A DNA stretch of 16,099 nt, from contig JAAPAA010000091.1 of NCBI GenBank assembly GCA_012274165.1, forward strand, positions 1 through 16,099, read 5' to 3'. Shown piece by piece: positions 7,287 to 15,234 of this stretch; the stretch's first letter is position 1; every line of letters begins with the position of its first letter. Under the pieces are notes generated by a model. That model made no database searches and was not told the DNA's origin. It saw only the letters and a program-made list of their open reading frames with translations. This stretch comes from Thiobacillaceae bacterium (GTDB taxonomy: Bacteria > Pseudomonadota > Gammaproteobacteria > Burkholderiales > Thiobacillaceae). Position numbers and translations under genes: made by a program.

Positions 7287-9957
7287 AATCAGCCGAGTTG
7301 CATTATTTGGGAAGCTCAACCCTTTGCTGTACAAAGCCATCGAGGGTGCCACCGTCTTTTGCAAGATGCGCGGCAATCCTTATGTGGAGCTCGTCCACTG
7401 GCTTCAGCAAATCCTGAGTACCAACGACAGTGACCTGCATCGCATAGTGCGCCATTTCGATGTGGACGCCGCCAAGCTGGCGGCCGACCTGACCCGCGCG
7501 CTGGACAAGCTACCCCGTGGCGCCACCGCGATTTCAGACCTGTCGGAGCATATCGAGAACGCAGTCGAGCGCGCCTGGGTCTATGGCACGCTGAAATACG
7601 GCGACCACCAGGTGCGCAGCGCCTACATTATGGTGGGCCTGGTAAAGACCTTCGGGTTGCGCAACATCCTGTATGGCATCTCGCGCGAGTTTGAAAAGCT
7701 GGGTGTCGATGCGCTGTCTGACAAGCTGGCCGACATTGTGAAGGGGTCGCCTGAATCCGAGTTGACTGCCAGCGATGGCACAGGCCTGGGCGGCGAACCG
7801 GGCGAGGCCAGCGGCGCCATGGCACCGGCGCATATGGGCAAGCAGGAAGCACTGAAGAAGTACGCGGTCGACCTGACGGAAAAGGCCCGCAATGGTGAAA
7901 TCGATCCGGTCACCGGGCGCGACGAAGAGATTCGCCAGATCGTGGACATCCTGTTGCGCCGGCGGCAGAACAACCCGATACTGACGGGCGAGGCGGGTGT
8001 CGGCAAGACCGCTGTGGTCGAGGGGTTTGCGCTACGTCTCGCCAGGGGGGACGTGCCGCCCCAGTTGAAGGAGGTGTCCTTGCTGGCGCTTGATGTCGGC
8101 CTGCTGCAGGCAGGCGCCAGCATGAAGGGCGAGTTCGAGCAACGGCTGCGCCAGGTGATCGACGAGGTACAGGCCAGCCCCAAACCCGTCATCCTGTTCG
8201 TGGACGAAGTGCACACCCTGGTAGGGGCGGGCGGCGCTGCCGGAACGGGCGATGCCGCCAACTTGCTCAAGCCCGCACTTGCGCGTGGAACCCTGCGCAC
8301 CATCGGCGCCACCACTTGGGCCGAATACAAGAAATACATCGAAAAGGACCCGGCACTCACGCGCCGCTTTCAGGTCGTCCAAATACTCGAGCCCGATGAG
8401 GCCAAAACCGTTGCAATGCTGCGCGGTGCGGCAGCGGTACTGGAAAAGCACCACAAGGTGCTGCTCCTGGACGAAGCCATTGCCGCGGCAGTCAATCTCT
8501 CGCACCGTTACATACCCGCCCGCCAATTGCCTGACAAGGCCGTGAGCCTGCTGGATACCAGCTGTGCCCGCGTGGCCGTGAGTCAACACGCCACGCCGCC
8601 GGAGGTAGAAGACGTTCAGCGCGGGATCGAAATGCTGGATGTGGAGATTGGAATCATCCAGCGGGAACTGGCTGTCGGCATCGAGATCGGTGAACGGCTT
8701 GCGGAGGCCACGGCCAAGCGCACGGCCGCCGCAACCAACCTGACGTCGCTCGAATCTCGCTGGTCAGGCGAAAAGGCCTTGGTGGCGCAGGTTCTTGCGT
8801 TGCGCGACAAATTGCGGGGTAGTGGCGACGAGCAGGTAGATATCGCTACAGCGTTAGACGACGCAGCCCGCGCCGCCATGATGAGAGAGCTCCATGAGTT
8901 GCAGGGCACATTGACCCAGATGCAGGGCGAGCGGCCGTTGATCCTCCCGGCAGTCGACGCCCAGGCGGTGGCTTCAGTTGTGGCGGACTGGACGGGAATT
9001 CCGGTAGGTCGCATGGTCAAGAATGAGGTGGAGGCAATTCTGAAGATTGCAGAGACGCTCAATCAGCGGGTGATCGGCCAGCGACATGGACTGGACATGA
9101 TCGCCAAGCGGATTCAAACCAGCCGCGCCCGCCTGGATAACCCGAACAAGCCCATTGGTGTGTTCATGCTGGTTGGCCCCTCGGGTGTCGGCAAGACCGA
9201 GACCGCGCTGACTTTGGCCGAGACGCTTTATGGTGGTGAGCAAAATATGATCACCATCAATATGAGTGAGTTCCAGGAGGCGCACACCGTCTCGACGCTC
9301 AAGGGCGCCCCTCCGGGTTATGTTGGTTATGGGGAGGGCGGCGTGTTGACCGAGGCAGTGCGGCGCAAGCCCTACAGCGTGGTGCTGCTGGATGAGATCG
9401 AAAAAGCCCACAGTGATGTCCACGAAATATTCTTCCAGGTGTTTGACAAGGGCCTTATGGAGGATGGCGAAGGCCGTTTGATCGACTTCAAGAACACCGT
9501 GATCATTCTCACCAGCAACGTTGGGAGTGAATTGATCATGAGCATGGCCCGCGACCCGGAGCTTATGCCCGAGCCTGAGCAAATTGCCAAAGCCCTGCGC
9601 GAGCCCTTGCTGAAGGTATTTCCCGCCGCATTGCTAGGCCGTTTGCAGGTGATTCCCTACTACCCATTGACCGATGAGATGCTGGGCAACATCATTCGCC
9701 TCCAACTAAATCGCATCAAGAAGCGAGTCGCGGAAAATCACAAGGCGCAATTCGATTATTCAGAGGAGGTGGTCAAGCTCATCGCTTCACGCTGCACTGA
9801 AGTCGAAAGTGGAGGGCGAATGATCGATGCCATTCTCACGAACACAATTCTTCCCCGTATTTCCGAGGAATACCTGAAGCGGACGATGACCATGCAGCCC
9901 CTGAGCAAGGTGACAATCGATGTAAGGGATGGCGATTTTTCCTATGAAATCGGCTGA
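7279..9957 (+). CDS. clpV: ClpV (TssH) AAA+ ATPase that recycles the contracted sheath
   Basis: Encodes 892 residues, the normal ClpV length. It belongs to the ClpB/Hsp100 family but is specialised to unfold the contracted TssBC sheath so subunits can be reused. An N-terminal substrate-binding domain spans about residues 5-150, followed by a Gly/Ala-rich linker. The first AAA+ domain has Walker A GEAGVGKT (237-244), Walker B with D309-E310, and 'TRRF' arginine-finger context. A coiled-coil middle region follows at about residues 450-540. The second AAA+ domain has Walker A GPSGVGKT (633-640) and Walker B with D705-E706. 'NMSEFQEAHTVSTLKGAPPGYVGYGEGG' is the T6SS form of the ClpB pore/substrate loop region. 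All ATPase motifs look intact. The frame closes with tandem stops TGA TAA (9955-9960). Confidence 0.97.
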   Translation: MSEISRVALFGKLNPLLYKAIEGATVFCKMRGNPYVELVHWLQQILSTNDSDLHRIVRHFDVDAAKLAADLTRALDKLPRGATAISDLSEHIENAVERAWVYGTLKYGDHQVRSAYIMVGLVKTFGLRNILYGISREFEKLGVDALSDKLADIVKGSPESELTASDGTGLGGEPGEASGAMAPAHMGKQEALKKYAVDLTEKARNGEIDPVTGRDEEIRQIVDILLRRRQNNPILTGEAGVGKTAVVEGFALRLARGDVPPQLKEVSLLALDVGLLQAGASMKGEFEQRLRQVIDEVQASPKPVILFVDEVHTLVGAGGAAGTGDAANLLKPALARGTLRTIGATTWAEYKKYIEKDPALTRRFQVVQILEPDEAKTVAMLRGAAAVLEKHHKVLLLDEAIAAAVNLSHRYIPARQLPDKAVSLLDTSCARVAVSQHATPPEVEDVQRGIEMLDVEIGIIQRELAVGIEIGERLAEATAKRTAAATNLTSLESRWSGEKALVAQVLALRDKLRGSGDEQVDIATALDDAARAAMMRELHELQGTLTQMQGERPLILPAVDAQAVASVVADWTGIPVGRMVKNEVEAILKIAETLNQRVIGQRHGLDMIAKRIQTSRARLDNPNKPIGVFMLVGPSGVGKTETALTLAETLYGGEQNMITINMSEFQEAHTVSTLKGAPPGYVGYGEGGVLTEAVRRKPYSVVLLDEIEKAHSDVHEIFFQVFDKGLMEDGEGRLIDFKNTVIILTSNVGSELIMSMARDPELMPEPEQIAKALREPLLKVFPAALLGRLQVIPYYPLTDEMLGNIIRLQLNRIKKRVAENHKAQFDYSEEVVKLIASRCTEVESGGRMIDAILTNTILPRISEEYLKRTMTMQPLSKVTIDVRDGDFSYEIG

Positions 9958-9988
9958 TAAACGAAACCTTAGCTGAGGACCATCGCAA

Positions 9989-12367
9989 ATGGAACGTCTT
10001 GTCGATGCAACGACGCCCCTGGGCGAGGCCTTGTGGTTCCGTGAAATGCGGGGAACCGAGGCGATATCGAGCCTGTTCGAGTTCGACATCACGTTCCACA
10101 GCAAGCAGTCCGGATTGAGCGCCAAGGCGATGCTGGGAAAGGACATCACGCTCAAGGTTGAAACAGAAGGCGGTGGCGGCGAGCGCTATTTCAATGGAAT
10201 ATGCACCCGGTTTGGCAGCGGGGGGCGCGAGGGCGAGCATCTGCTGTACACGGCCAAGGTACGCCCATGGTTGTGGCTTGCAGGCAGGCGCAGCGACTGC
10301 AAGATCTTTCAGTTCAAGAAGGTGCCGGACATCATTTCGGAAGTGCTGGGCAAGTACGGCTTTGCCCTATTGCCGAAACTCAAGAAGAAATACAGGGAAT
10401 GGGACTACTGCGTTCAGTATCAGGAAACCGATTTGAATTTCGTCATGCGGTTGATGGAGCATGAGGGGATTTATTTCTATTTCGAGCACCAGGAAGGCAG
10501 TCACACGTTGGTCCTGGCGGACGACACGAGCTGCCATTCGCCGGTGCCCGGAAAGCCTACGATCAAGTTCTATGCGCCGGGCGACGTGAAGGTTGCCGAT
10601 GAAGAGCATTTCAGGAGCTGGGGCGTTCTGGAAGAGGTCAATTCAGGCGAATACATTACCGATGATTACGACTTCGAGAATCCCCGCGGCGACCTGAAGA
10701 CCAAGCGCAAGAATCCGTTGGGCCACACGCACGATGCATGGGAGCGGTACATGTGGCCCGGCGGATATGTGAAGTACGGCGATGGGGAGACGTATACCGG
10801 TGTTCGACTGGAGTCACTGGAAGCCCAGCATGAGCGTACGCTAGGGGAGACCAGCGTGCGAACCATGGCGCCCGGCTATTTGTTCAACCTGGAGCGTTGC
10901 CCCCGTGCTGATCAGAACCGCGAATATCTGGCGCTGGCGGTCAATTACTATTTCAAGGACAACTCCCGAATGAGCGACGGCAGCGGTGCCGGTGATTCGA
11001 TCTGGGAGATCCTGGTCACGTCGCACCCCACGGTGCTGCCTTACAGGCCGCAGCAGATCACGCCCAAGCCGCTGACCCACGGCCCCCAGACAGCCGTCGT
11101 GGTGGGCCCCGCGGGCGAAGAAATCTACACGGACAAGTATGGCCGTGTGAAGGTGCAGTTCTTCTGGGACCGGTACGGGACGAAGAACGAAAACAGCAGC
11201 TGCTGGATTCGGGTCAGCCATCCGTGGGCAGGCGAAAAATGGGGCTTCGTCCATATCCCGCGGATCGGGCAGGAGGTCGTCGTGGATTTTATCGGCGGCG
11301 ATCCGGACTACCCGATGATCACGGGCCGGGTTTACAACGCGGACCAGATGCCGCCTTACGGTTTGCCCGACAACAAGACCGCCAGCGGCATCAAATCCCG
11401 GTCGACGAAGGGAGGCGGTCCGACGGATTTCAATGAAATTCGCATGGAAGACAGCAAGGGCAAGGAGCAGATCTATCTGCATGCCCAGCGCAACCTGGAT
11501 TCCGTGGTGGAGGCCAACGAATCGCGCGTGGTGGGGAACGACCGCAATACGCGGATTGGCCATGACAACAGCCGCTTTGTCGTGAATGACGACAGGCTGG
11601 TTGTCGGCGCGAACCAGACGGTGCAGGTACAGGCCAATCAGGCGGTGGCCATTGGCGGAAGCCAAGCCGTTAGCGTAGGGGGCGATCAGAGCAACATGGT
11701 CGGTGGCAGCAGGACCCAAAGCGTAGGCGATGTGCTGAAGGAAAAGACGGGGTCCGACCATCGGGAAAGCATTGGCGGAAAACACACGTCCACGGTCTCC
11801 GGCGACGAGAAGAACAATATTGGTGGCCTGCAGCTCAATTTCATCCAGGGCGGCCGCAAGTCCGTCATCATCGGGAAGGAAGTGGTGACATCCACCGGAA
11901 AGACGACTCACTTCTCGGCGGGGAACTACAGCGTGATGACGCCTGTGACCTACTCCGAGCAATGCACCATGCGCAAAGCCAAGGTATTGGCCACGGACGA
12001 AACTGACGTCGTCGGGATGCAATCGTTGACAGTCGGCGGCGAGCGCAGCACCACGGTCGTCGGCTCCGACTCGACCTCTGTCGGGGCCGCTCAGACCACC
12101 AGTGTGGGCGGCGCGCAATCGACGACCGTCGGAGCCGCCAGTACGTTGACGGCGGGCGGCGCCGTGACTGTCACGGCTGGGCTTGGCGTGGCCATCACGG
12201 GCGGTACGGCCATCACTGTCACCGGTGCCACCGTCACCGTCACCGCAGCGACGATCAACCTGGTGGGCATCGTCAACGTGGTGGGCATGCTCAATGTCGC
12301 GGGGGTCATCGTGACGCCGTCCATAGTCAGCGCCACCTACACGCCGGGTGTGGGCAACCTGTTCTGA
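9989..12367 (+). CDS. vgrG: VgrG (TssI) spike protein with long beta-helix tail
   Basis: Encodes 792 residues forming the trimeric spike that tips the Hcp tube and carries effectors. Residues about 1-365 are the gp27-like hub ('EALWFREMRGTEAISSLFEF', 'QYQETDLNFVMRLMEHEGIYFYFEH'). Residues about 368-450 are the gp5 OB fold ('YTDKYGRVKVQFFWDRYG', 'CWIRVSHPWAGEKWGFVHIPR', 'GQEVVVDFIGGDPDYPMITG'). A linker 'FNEIRMEDSKGKEQIYLHAQ' is followed by an 8-residue-periodic beta-helix needle (about 509-772). The tail ends 'SATYTPGVGNLF', a normal VgrG tip. No toxin domain is fused, so it is a structural, non-evolved VgrG that should carry cargo non-covalently. A GAGGA ribosome site (9975-9979) precedes the ATG. 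The stop overlaps the next gene by one base (TGATG). Confidence 0.97.
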   Translation: MERLVDATTPLGEALWFREMRGTEAISSLFEFDITFHSKQSGLSAKAMLGKDITLKVETEGGGGERYFNGICTRFGSGGREGEHLLYTAKVRPWLWLAGRRSDCKIFQFKKVPDIISEVLGKYGFALLPKLKKKYREWDYCVQYQETDLNFVMRLMEHEGIYFYFEHQEGSHTLVLADDTSCHSPVPGKPTIKFYAPGDVKVADEEHFRSWGVLEEVNSGEYITDDYDFENPRGDLKTKRKNPLGHTHDAWERYMWPGGYVKYGDGETYTGVRLESLEAQHERTLGETSVRTMAPGYLFNLERCPRADQNREYLALAVNYYFKDNSRMSDGSGAGDSIWEILVTSHPTVLPYRPQQITPKPLTHGPQTAVVVGPAGEEIYTDKYGRVKVQFFWDRYGTKNENSSCWIRVSHPWAGEKWGFVHIPRIGQEVVVDFIGGDPDYPMITGRVYNADQMPPYGLPDNKTASGIKSRSTKGGGPTDFNEIRMEDSKGKEQIYLHAQRNLDSVVEANESRVVGNDRNTRIGHDNSRFVVNDDRLVVGANQTVQVQANQAVAIGGSQAVSVGGDQSNMVGGSRTQSVGDVLKEKTGSDHRESIGGKHTSTVSGDEKNNIGGLQLNFIQGGRKSVIIGKEVVTSTGKTTHFSAGNYSVMTPVTYSEQCTMRKAKVLATDETDVVGMQSLTVGGERSTTVVGSDSTSVGAAQTTSVGGAQSTTVGAASTLTAGGAVTVTAGLGVAITGGTAITVTGATVTVTAATINLVGIVNVVGMLNVAGVIVTPSIVSATYTPGVGNLF
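11513..12304 (+). repeat. Coding tandem octapeptide (24-bp unit) repeat region, VgrG beta-helix needle
   Basis: Within vgrG, hydrophobic-Gly pairs recur every 8 residues in constant register from about residue 509 to 772, about 33 units. Examples are ANQAVAIG, GSQAVSVG, GDQSNMVG, GSRTQSVG, then AQTTSVGG, AQSTTVGA. This is the pattern of the phage T4 gp5 triple-stranded beta-helix (V-x-G repeats). The 24-bp DNA units are diverged, so it is a protein-level repeat, not a recent DNA expansion. The last third (from about residue 717) shifts from charged/polar units to almost pure Val/Thr/Ala/Gly. Confidence 0.8.
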
Positions 12368-13482
12368 TGTCCGTCATGGCCGACACCACTTCCTCAGCAC
12401 GGGCGCCCGCTCCAGTCAGTGGAATTGCACTGTGGCCGGTCGATGTTTTGGAGCGCCACCTGCTGTCTGAGGATGCCATCGTTCGGACCGTGGCCCTTGG
12501 CATGTCGGTTCAACAGGGGGCGCCGATTGCCCGCTGCGTGGACGCTTTGGTCACATGTGCGCAACTGAGCCAGAGTGACACACTGGCATCGCAACTTGCC
12601 GCCACGGCCCTGGGAAGCTTGCCTCCGCCATCTGCAACACAAGCGGTGCAGGGCTGCCTGGTCACCTTTACGGCCCAAACCCGCGACATGCCCGTTCGCA
12701 TCGCGGCCGCCCATGCGCTTTTCCGCTTGGGCTGCTTGCCAGCGGCTGCGCAGGACCCTCTGTGTTCCATGTTGCTCGATGCGGACGGCACCGCACGCAA
12801 AGTGGCGTTGCTGGCTTTCAGTCCGTTTGCCCAGAGCGCCGCAGGCGCGATAGCGCGCCACGTGGCGGCCACGGACCCGGCGCGTTGGACCGTCGAGGCG
12901 CTGCATGCGTTGGTCGAGAGTGCAGGGGATGACAAGGCATCGCACGGTAAGATAGAAGCGTTCGTGATGCGTTCGCTTGCAGGTGCGCCACTGGTTCCAG
13001 CGGGAATAGCGGGCTATGCCTCGTTGGCACGCTTGAACCCGCGGGGCGCCGCGGTTGACGCCCTGGTGCAAGTGGCAGGTGATGCGACCAACCACGAAGC
13101 GTCCAACGCTGCGCTGGATGCCCTGGGCCAATTGGGCGAAACCGCGCGGCTTGCCGCAAATAGTATTGCGCAGATGCTCGCTGCGACGGAAGATCCGGCC
13201 CGCGAAGAGTTACTGTGCCGAACGCTGGTGCGTTTGCGAGCCCCCGCCAAAGATGTGCCCATGGCACGTGTACTGCAGCGCGTGCAAACCGCACCGGACC
13301 GCAGCACGGCTGCGAACTGCATGTTGTTGTGTCTGCATCCCAAGGAGTTTGCGCAGGCGGCCGCGATCGTGCAGCAGCGGTGGCTGGCGGCGGGTGAAGC
13401 GCTCCAGAAAGCCCTTGCACAGACATATAAGACGCTGACGGGAATGGAACTGACAGGCGGCACGGTCGCAGGAAAGGTTTGA
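12367..13482 (+). CDS. HEAT-repeat-like protein coupled to vgrG, unknown function
   Basis: Encodes 371 residues, Ala/Leu-rich and almost wholly alpha-helical in appearance. Paired-helix units resembling HEAT repeats are visible at about residues 35-46 ('EDAIVRTVALGM'), 107-122 ('DMPVRIAAAHALFRLG') and 139-150. Further units lie at 242-271 ('NHEASNAALDALGQLG') and 276-291. There is no signal peptide or membrane segment, so it is probably cytosolic. The ATG at 12367 overlaps the vgrG stop by one base (TGATG), implying coupled translation with the spike; a second in-frame ATG lies at 12376. HEAT solenoids are protein-protein scaffolds, so a role in loading cargo on VgrG or in baseplate assembly is plausible but inferred. 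It does not show the motifs of known T6SS adaptors (DUF4123, DUF2169, DUF1795). I do not recognise a named gene. Confidence 0.7.
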   Translation: MSVMADTTSSARAPAPVSGIALWPVDVLERHLLSEDAIVRTVALGMSVQQGAPIARCVDALVTCAQLSQSDTLASQLAATALGSLPPPSATQAVQGCLVTFTAQTRDMPVRIAAAHALFRLGCLPAAAQDPLCSMLLDADGTARKVALLAFSPFAQSAAGAIARHVAATDPARWTVEALHALVESAGDDKASHGKIEAFVMRSLAGAPLVPAGIAGYASLARLNPRGAAVDALVQVAGDATNHEASNAALDALGQLGETARLAANSIAQMLAATEDPAREELLCRTLVRLRAPAKDVPMARVLQRVQTAPDRSTAANCMLLCLHPKEFAQAAAIVQQRWLAAGEALQKALAQTYKTLTGMELTGGTVAGKV

Positions 13483-13483
13483 C

Positions 13484-13870
13484 ATGGCAGTTACTGATGC
13501 TCTGGCCAAGACCATCGAAGACACCAAATCGTTCGTCGATCAGGCCACCGAAAAGATGAACAAGGCGTCGCAACTGCTGAATGAGGATGTCGCCACGGTC
13601 AACCAGGCGCTCAAGGACTACCAGGAAGTGAAGGATATGGTCGAGCAGGTCAAGTCCGACTTGTCCGACGCCGTCGACACTTTGGGCGACGGCGTCGATG
13701 CAGCGTCGGACGGCAATGTCTTGACTTTGGCCGGAACAGTTGTGAAGGGAGTGGCGCAGATTGTGGATGCCATGACCCGCTACACAAAAGCATTTGCAGA
13801 CCTGAAGAAGAAAGTTGAAAACTACAAGAAGGCGGTTGAACACAATGCGCAAGTCATTCAAGCGTTTTAG
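13484..13870 (+). CDS. Small proline-free helical-hairpin protein, unknown function
   Basis: Encodes 128 residues with no cysteine, tryptophan or proline. Residues 4-67 form a long, heptad-like amphipathic helix rich in Lys/Glu/Asp/Val. A flexible Gly/Asp segment at 68-77 is followed by a second helix (78-127) that starts with a hydrophobic patch ('VLTLAGTVVKGVAQIV', 79-94) and ends in a charged coil. The overall look is a helical hairpin or coiled coil. There is no signal peptide or lipobox, which rules out the lipoprotein TssJ that often precedes tssK. The patch at 79-94 contains a lysine and is short for a membrane span. The ATG at 13484 has an AGGAAAGG ribosome site (13470-13477) and starts 1 base after the HEAT-like gene; tssK begins 29 bases downstream. 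I do not recognise the family; accessory protein, effector and chaperone remain open. Confidence 0.7.
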   Translation: MAVTDALAKTIEDTKSFVDQATEKMNKASQLLNEDVATVNQALKDYQEVKDMVEQVKSDLSDAVDTLGDGVDAASDGNVLTLAGTVVKGVAQIVDAMTRYTKAFADLKKKVENYKKAVEHNAQVIQAF

Positions 13871-13889
13871 CGTCCAATTGATCGTCTTT

Positions 13890-13895
13890 GGGAGA
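13890..13895 (+). promoter_or_regulatory. Ribosome binding site that fixes the tssK start
   Basis: GGGAGA lies 4 bases before the ATG at 13900. The frame is also open from a TTG at 13888, but that codon overlaps the edge of this site and adds residues not expected in TssK, so 13900 is preferred. Confidence 0.6.
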
Positions 13896-13899
13896 CAAG

Positions 13900-15234
13900 A
13901 TGAGTGATCGCAGTCGTGTGGTGTGGTCGGAGGGAATGTTTCTTCGCCCCCAGCACTTTCAACAGGCGCAGCGTTACCAGGAATTTGCACAGCATCAGTT
14001 GCTGTTGAGCGCGCAGGGGCATTTCTGGGGTTTTCATTCATTGGTGCTGGATGCCGCCAGCCTGGCGATCGGCAAGGTGGCTCTGTCCAGCGCCAGTGGC
14101 GTCATGCCCGATGGCACCGTGTTTTCGTTTCCGCAAGTCAACGACCCACCCAGCGTCGTGAACATTTCCGAGAATGTGAAGGCCAAGCGCATCATGCTGT
14201 GCTTACCGGTGTTTCGCACCGGCAGTGAAGAAGTCTCCTTTGACGACGATGCGCGCTCCCTGGCCCGCTACCGGGTGCAAGACGAAGACGCACCCGATCA
14301 AAATTCCGTCGGCGGTGATCCCGCGCCCATTCAAACCGCGGATTTGCGCCTGCGCTTGCTGGCAGAAGACGAGGTGCCCGAGGGTTGGATGGCGGTGAGC
14401 GTGTGCCGGGTGACGGAGCGACGCAACGATCTGTCGGTGTCATTGGACGAAAACCACATTCCTCCCATCGTGGTGGCCCACGAAAGCGGCGTACTCTCGG
14501 GGTTCTTGCGCGAGTTGGCGGGGCTGCTGCACCACCGCGGAGAAGCCCTGGCCGGGCGCTTGTCGGCACCGGGGCGCGGCGGCGTGTCCGAGGTGGCCGA
14601 CTTTCTGATGCTGCAATTGGTGAACCGCTATGAGCCGGTGGTGGTTCACCTTTCCAAGCTGCGAACCCTGCATCCCGAGCGGCTTTATGCGGATCTGCTG
14701 GCGCTGGCGGGCGATATCACAACCTTCACGAACCAGGCGCGCAGGCCTGGCGACTACCCGGCCTACAACCACGACGACCTGGCAGCGTGCTTTCTTCCTT
14801 TGATGGCCGACTTGCGCCACTCCTTGTCCATGGTGTTGGAGCAAAACGCCTTCCAGATCGAGCTGTTGGAGCGTGCCTATGGCGTTCGCGTCGCCGTGAT
14901 TGCAAATCCCGACCTCATCAAGACCGCGACGTTCGTGTTGGCTGTGGCAGCCGACTTGCCCGGCGAGCAGGTGCGCAAACAATTTCCCTCACAGGTCAAG
15001 ATCGGCCCGGTCGAAAGAATTCGCGACCTGGTCAACCTGCACCTGCCCGGTGTGGGGCTGCGTCCCCTCCCGGTTGCCCCACGACAAATCCCGTACCACG
15101 CCGGAAACAACTACTTCGAGCTGGACACCAGCAGCGAGTTTTGGCGCGGCCTGGAGCGCTCGGGCGGCCTGGCCATTCACGTCGCTGGAGATTTTCCCGG
15201 CCTGAAACTTGAATTCTGGGCGATACGGACATGA
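13900..15234 (+). CDS. tssK: TssK (ImpJ/VasE) baseplate-membrane complex connector
   Basis: Encodes 444 residues starting 'MSDRSRVVWSEGMFLRPQHF', the unmistakable TssK N-terminus, at the usual length. TssK forms trimers that link the TssEFG baseplate to the membrane complex through TssL and TssM; its N-terminal part resembles phage receptor-binding-protein shoulders. Other family blocks are 'FWGFHSLVLDAASLAIGKVAL', 'RLLAEDEVPEGWMAVSVCRV' and 'DENHIPPIVVAHES'. Further on are 'LMLQLVNRYEPVVVHLSKL', 'FPSQVKIGPVERIRDLVNLHLPGVGLRPLPVAPRQIPYHAGNNYFELD' (read as several shorter motifs) and the ending 'HVAGDFPGLKLEFWAIR'. It overlaps tssL by 4 bases (ATGA). tssJ is not directly upstream as in many loci; the small helical gene occupies that place. 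Confidence 0.97.
   Translation: MSDRSRVVWSEGMFLRPQHFQQAQRYQEFAQHQLLLSAQGHFWGFHSLVLDAASLAIGKVALSSASGVMPDGTVFSFPQVNDPPSVVNISENVKAKRIMLCLPVFRTGSEEVSFDDDARSLARYRVQDEDAPDQNSVGGDPAPIQTADLRLRLLAEDEVPEGWMAVSVCRVTERRNDLSVSLDENHIPPIVVAHESGVLSGFLRELAGLLHHRGEALAGRLSAPGRGGVSEVADFLMLQLVNRYEPVVVHLSKLRTLHPERLYADLLALAGDITTFTNQARRPGDYPAYNHDDLAACFLPLMADLRHSLSMVLEQNAFQIELLERAYGVRVAVIANPDLIKTATFVLAVAADLPGEQVRKQFPSQVKIGPVERIRDLVNLHLPGVGLRPLPVAPRQIPYHAGNNYFELDTSSEFWRGLERSGGLAIHVAGDFPGLKLEFWAIRT

Noticed and set aside
10841..12118. Long open frame of 425 codons on the - strand opposite vgrG
   Set aside because: It is an antisense shadow of a GC-rich, certain vgrG. There is no recognisable domain and the composition is low-complexity Arg/Ala/His/Val.
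12016..12304. Repeats at the end of vgrG as a possible CRISPR-like or minisatellite array
   Set aside because: The 24-bp periodicity is explained by the 8-residue protein repeat; the DNA units are diverged and uninterrupted coding sequence.
13888..13899. TTG at 13888 as tssK start
   Set aside because: It would add MGDK before the conserved MSDRSRVVW start and overlaps the ribosome site used by the ATG at 13900.
12818..14041. Open frame of 407 codons on the - strand spanning the HEAT-like gene, the small helical gene and the start of tssK
   Set aside because: The one long antisense frame that crosses the unknown region, so considered seriously. It would run against every gene boundary and start inside tssK, and its translation has no family motif. 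The + strand genes have ribosome sites and tight spacing.
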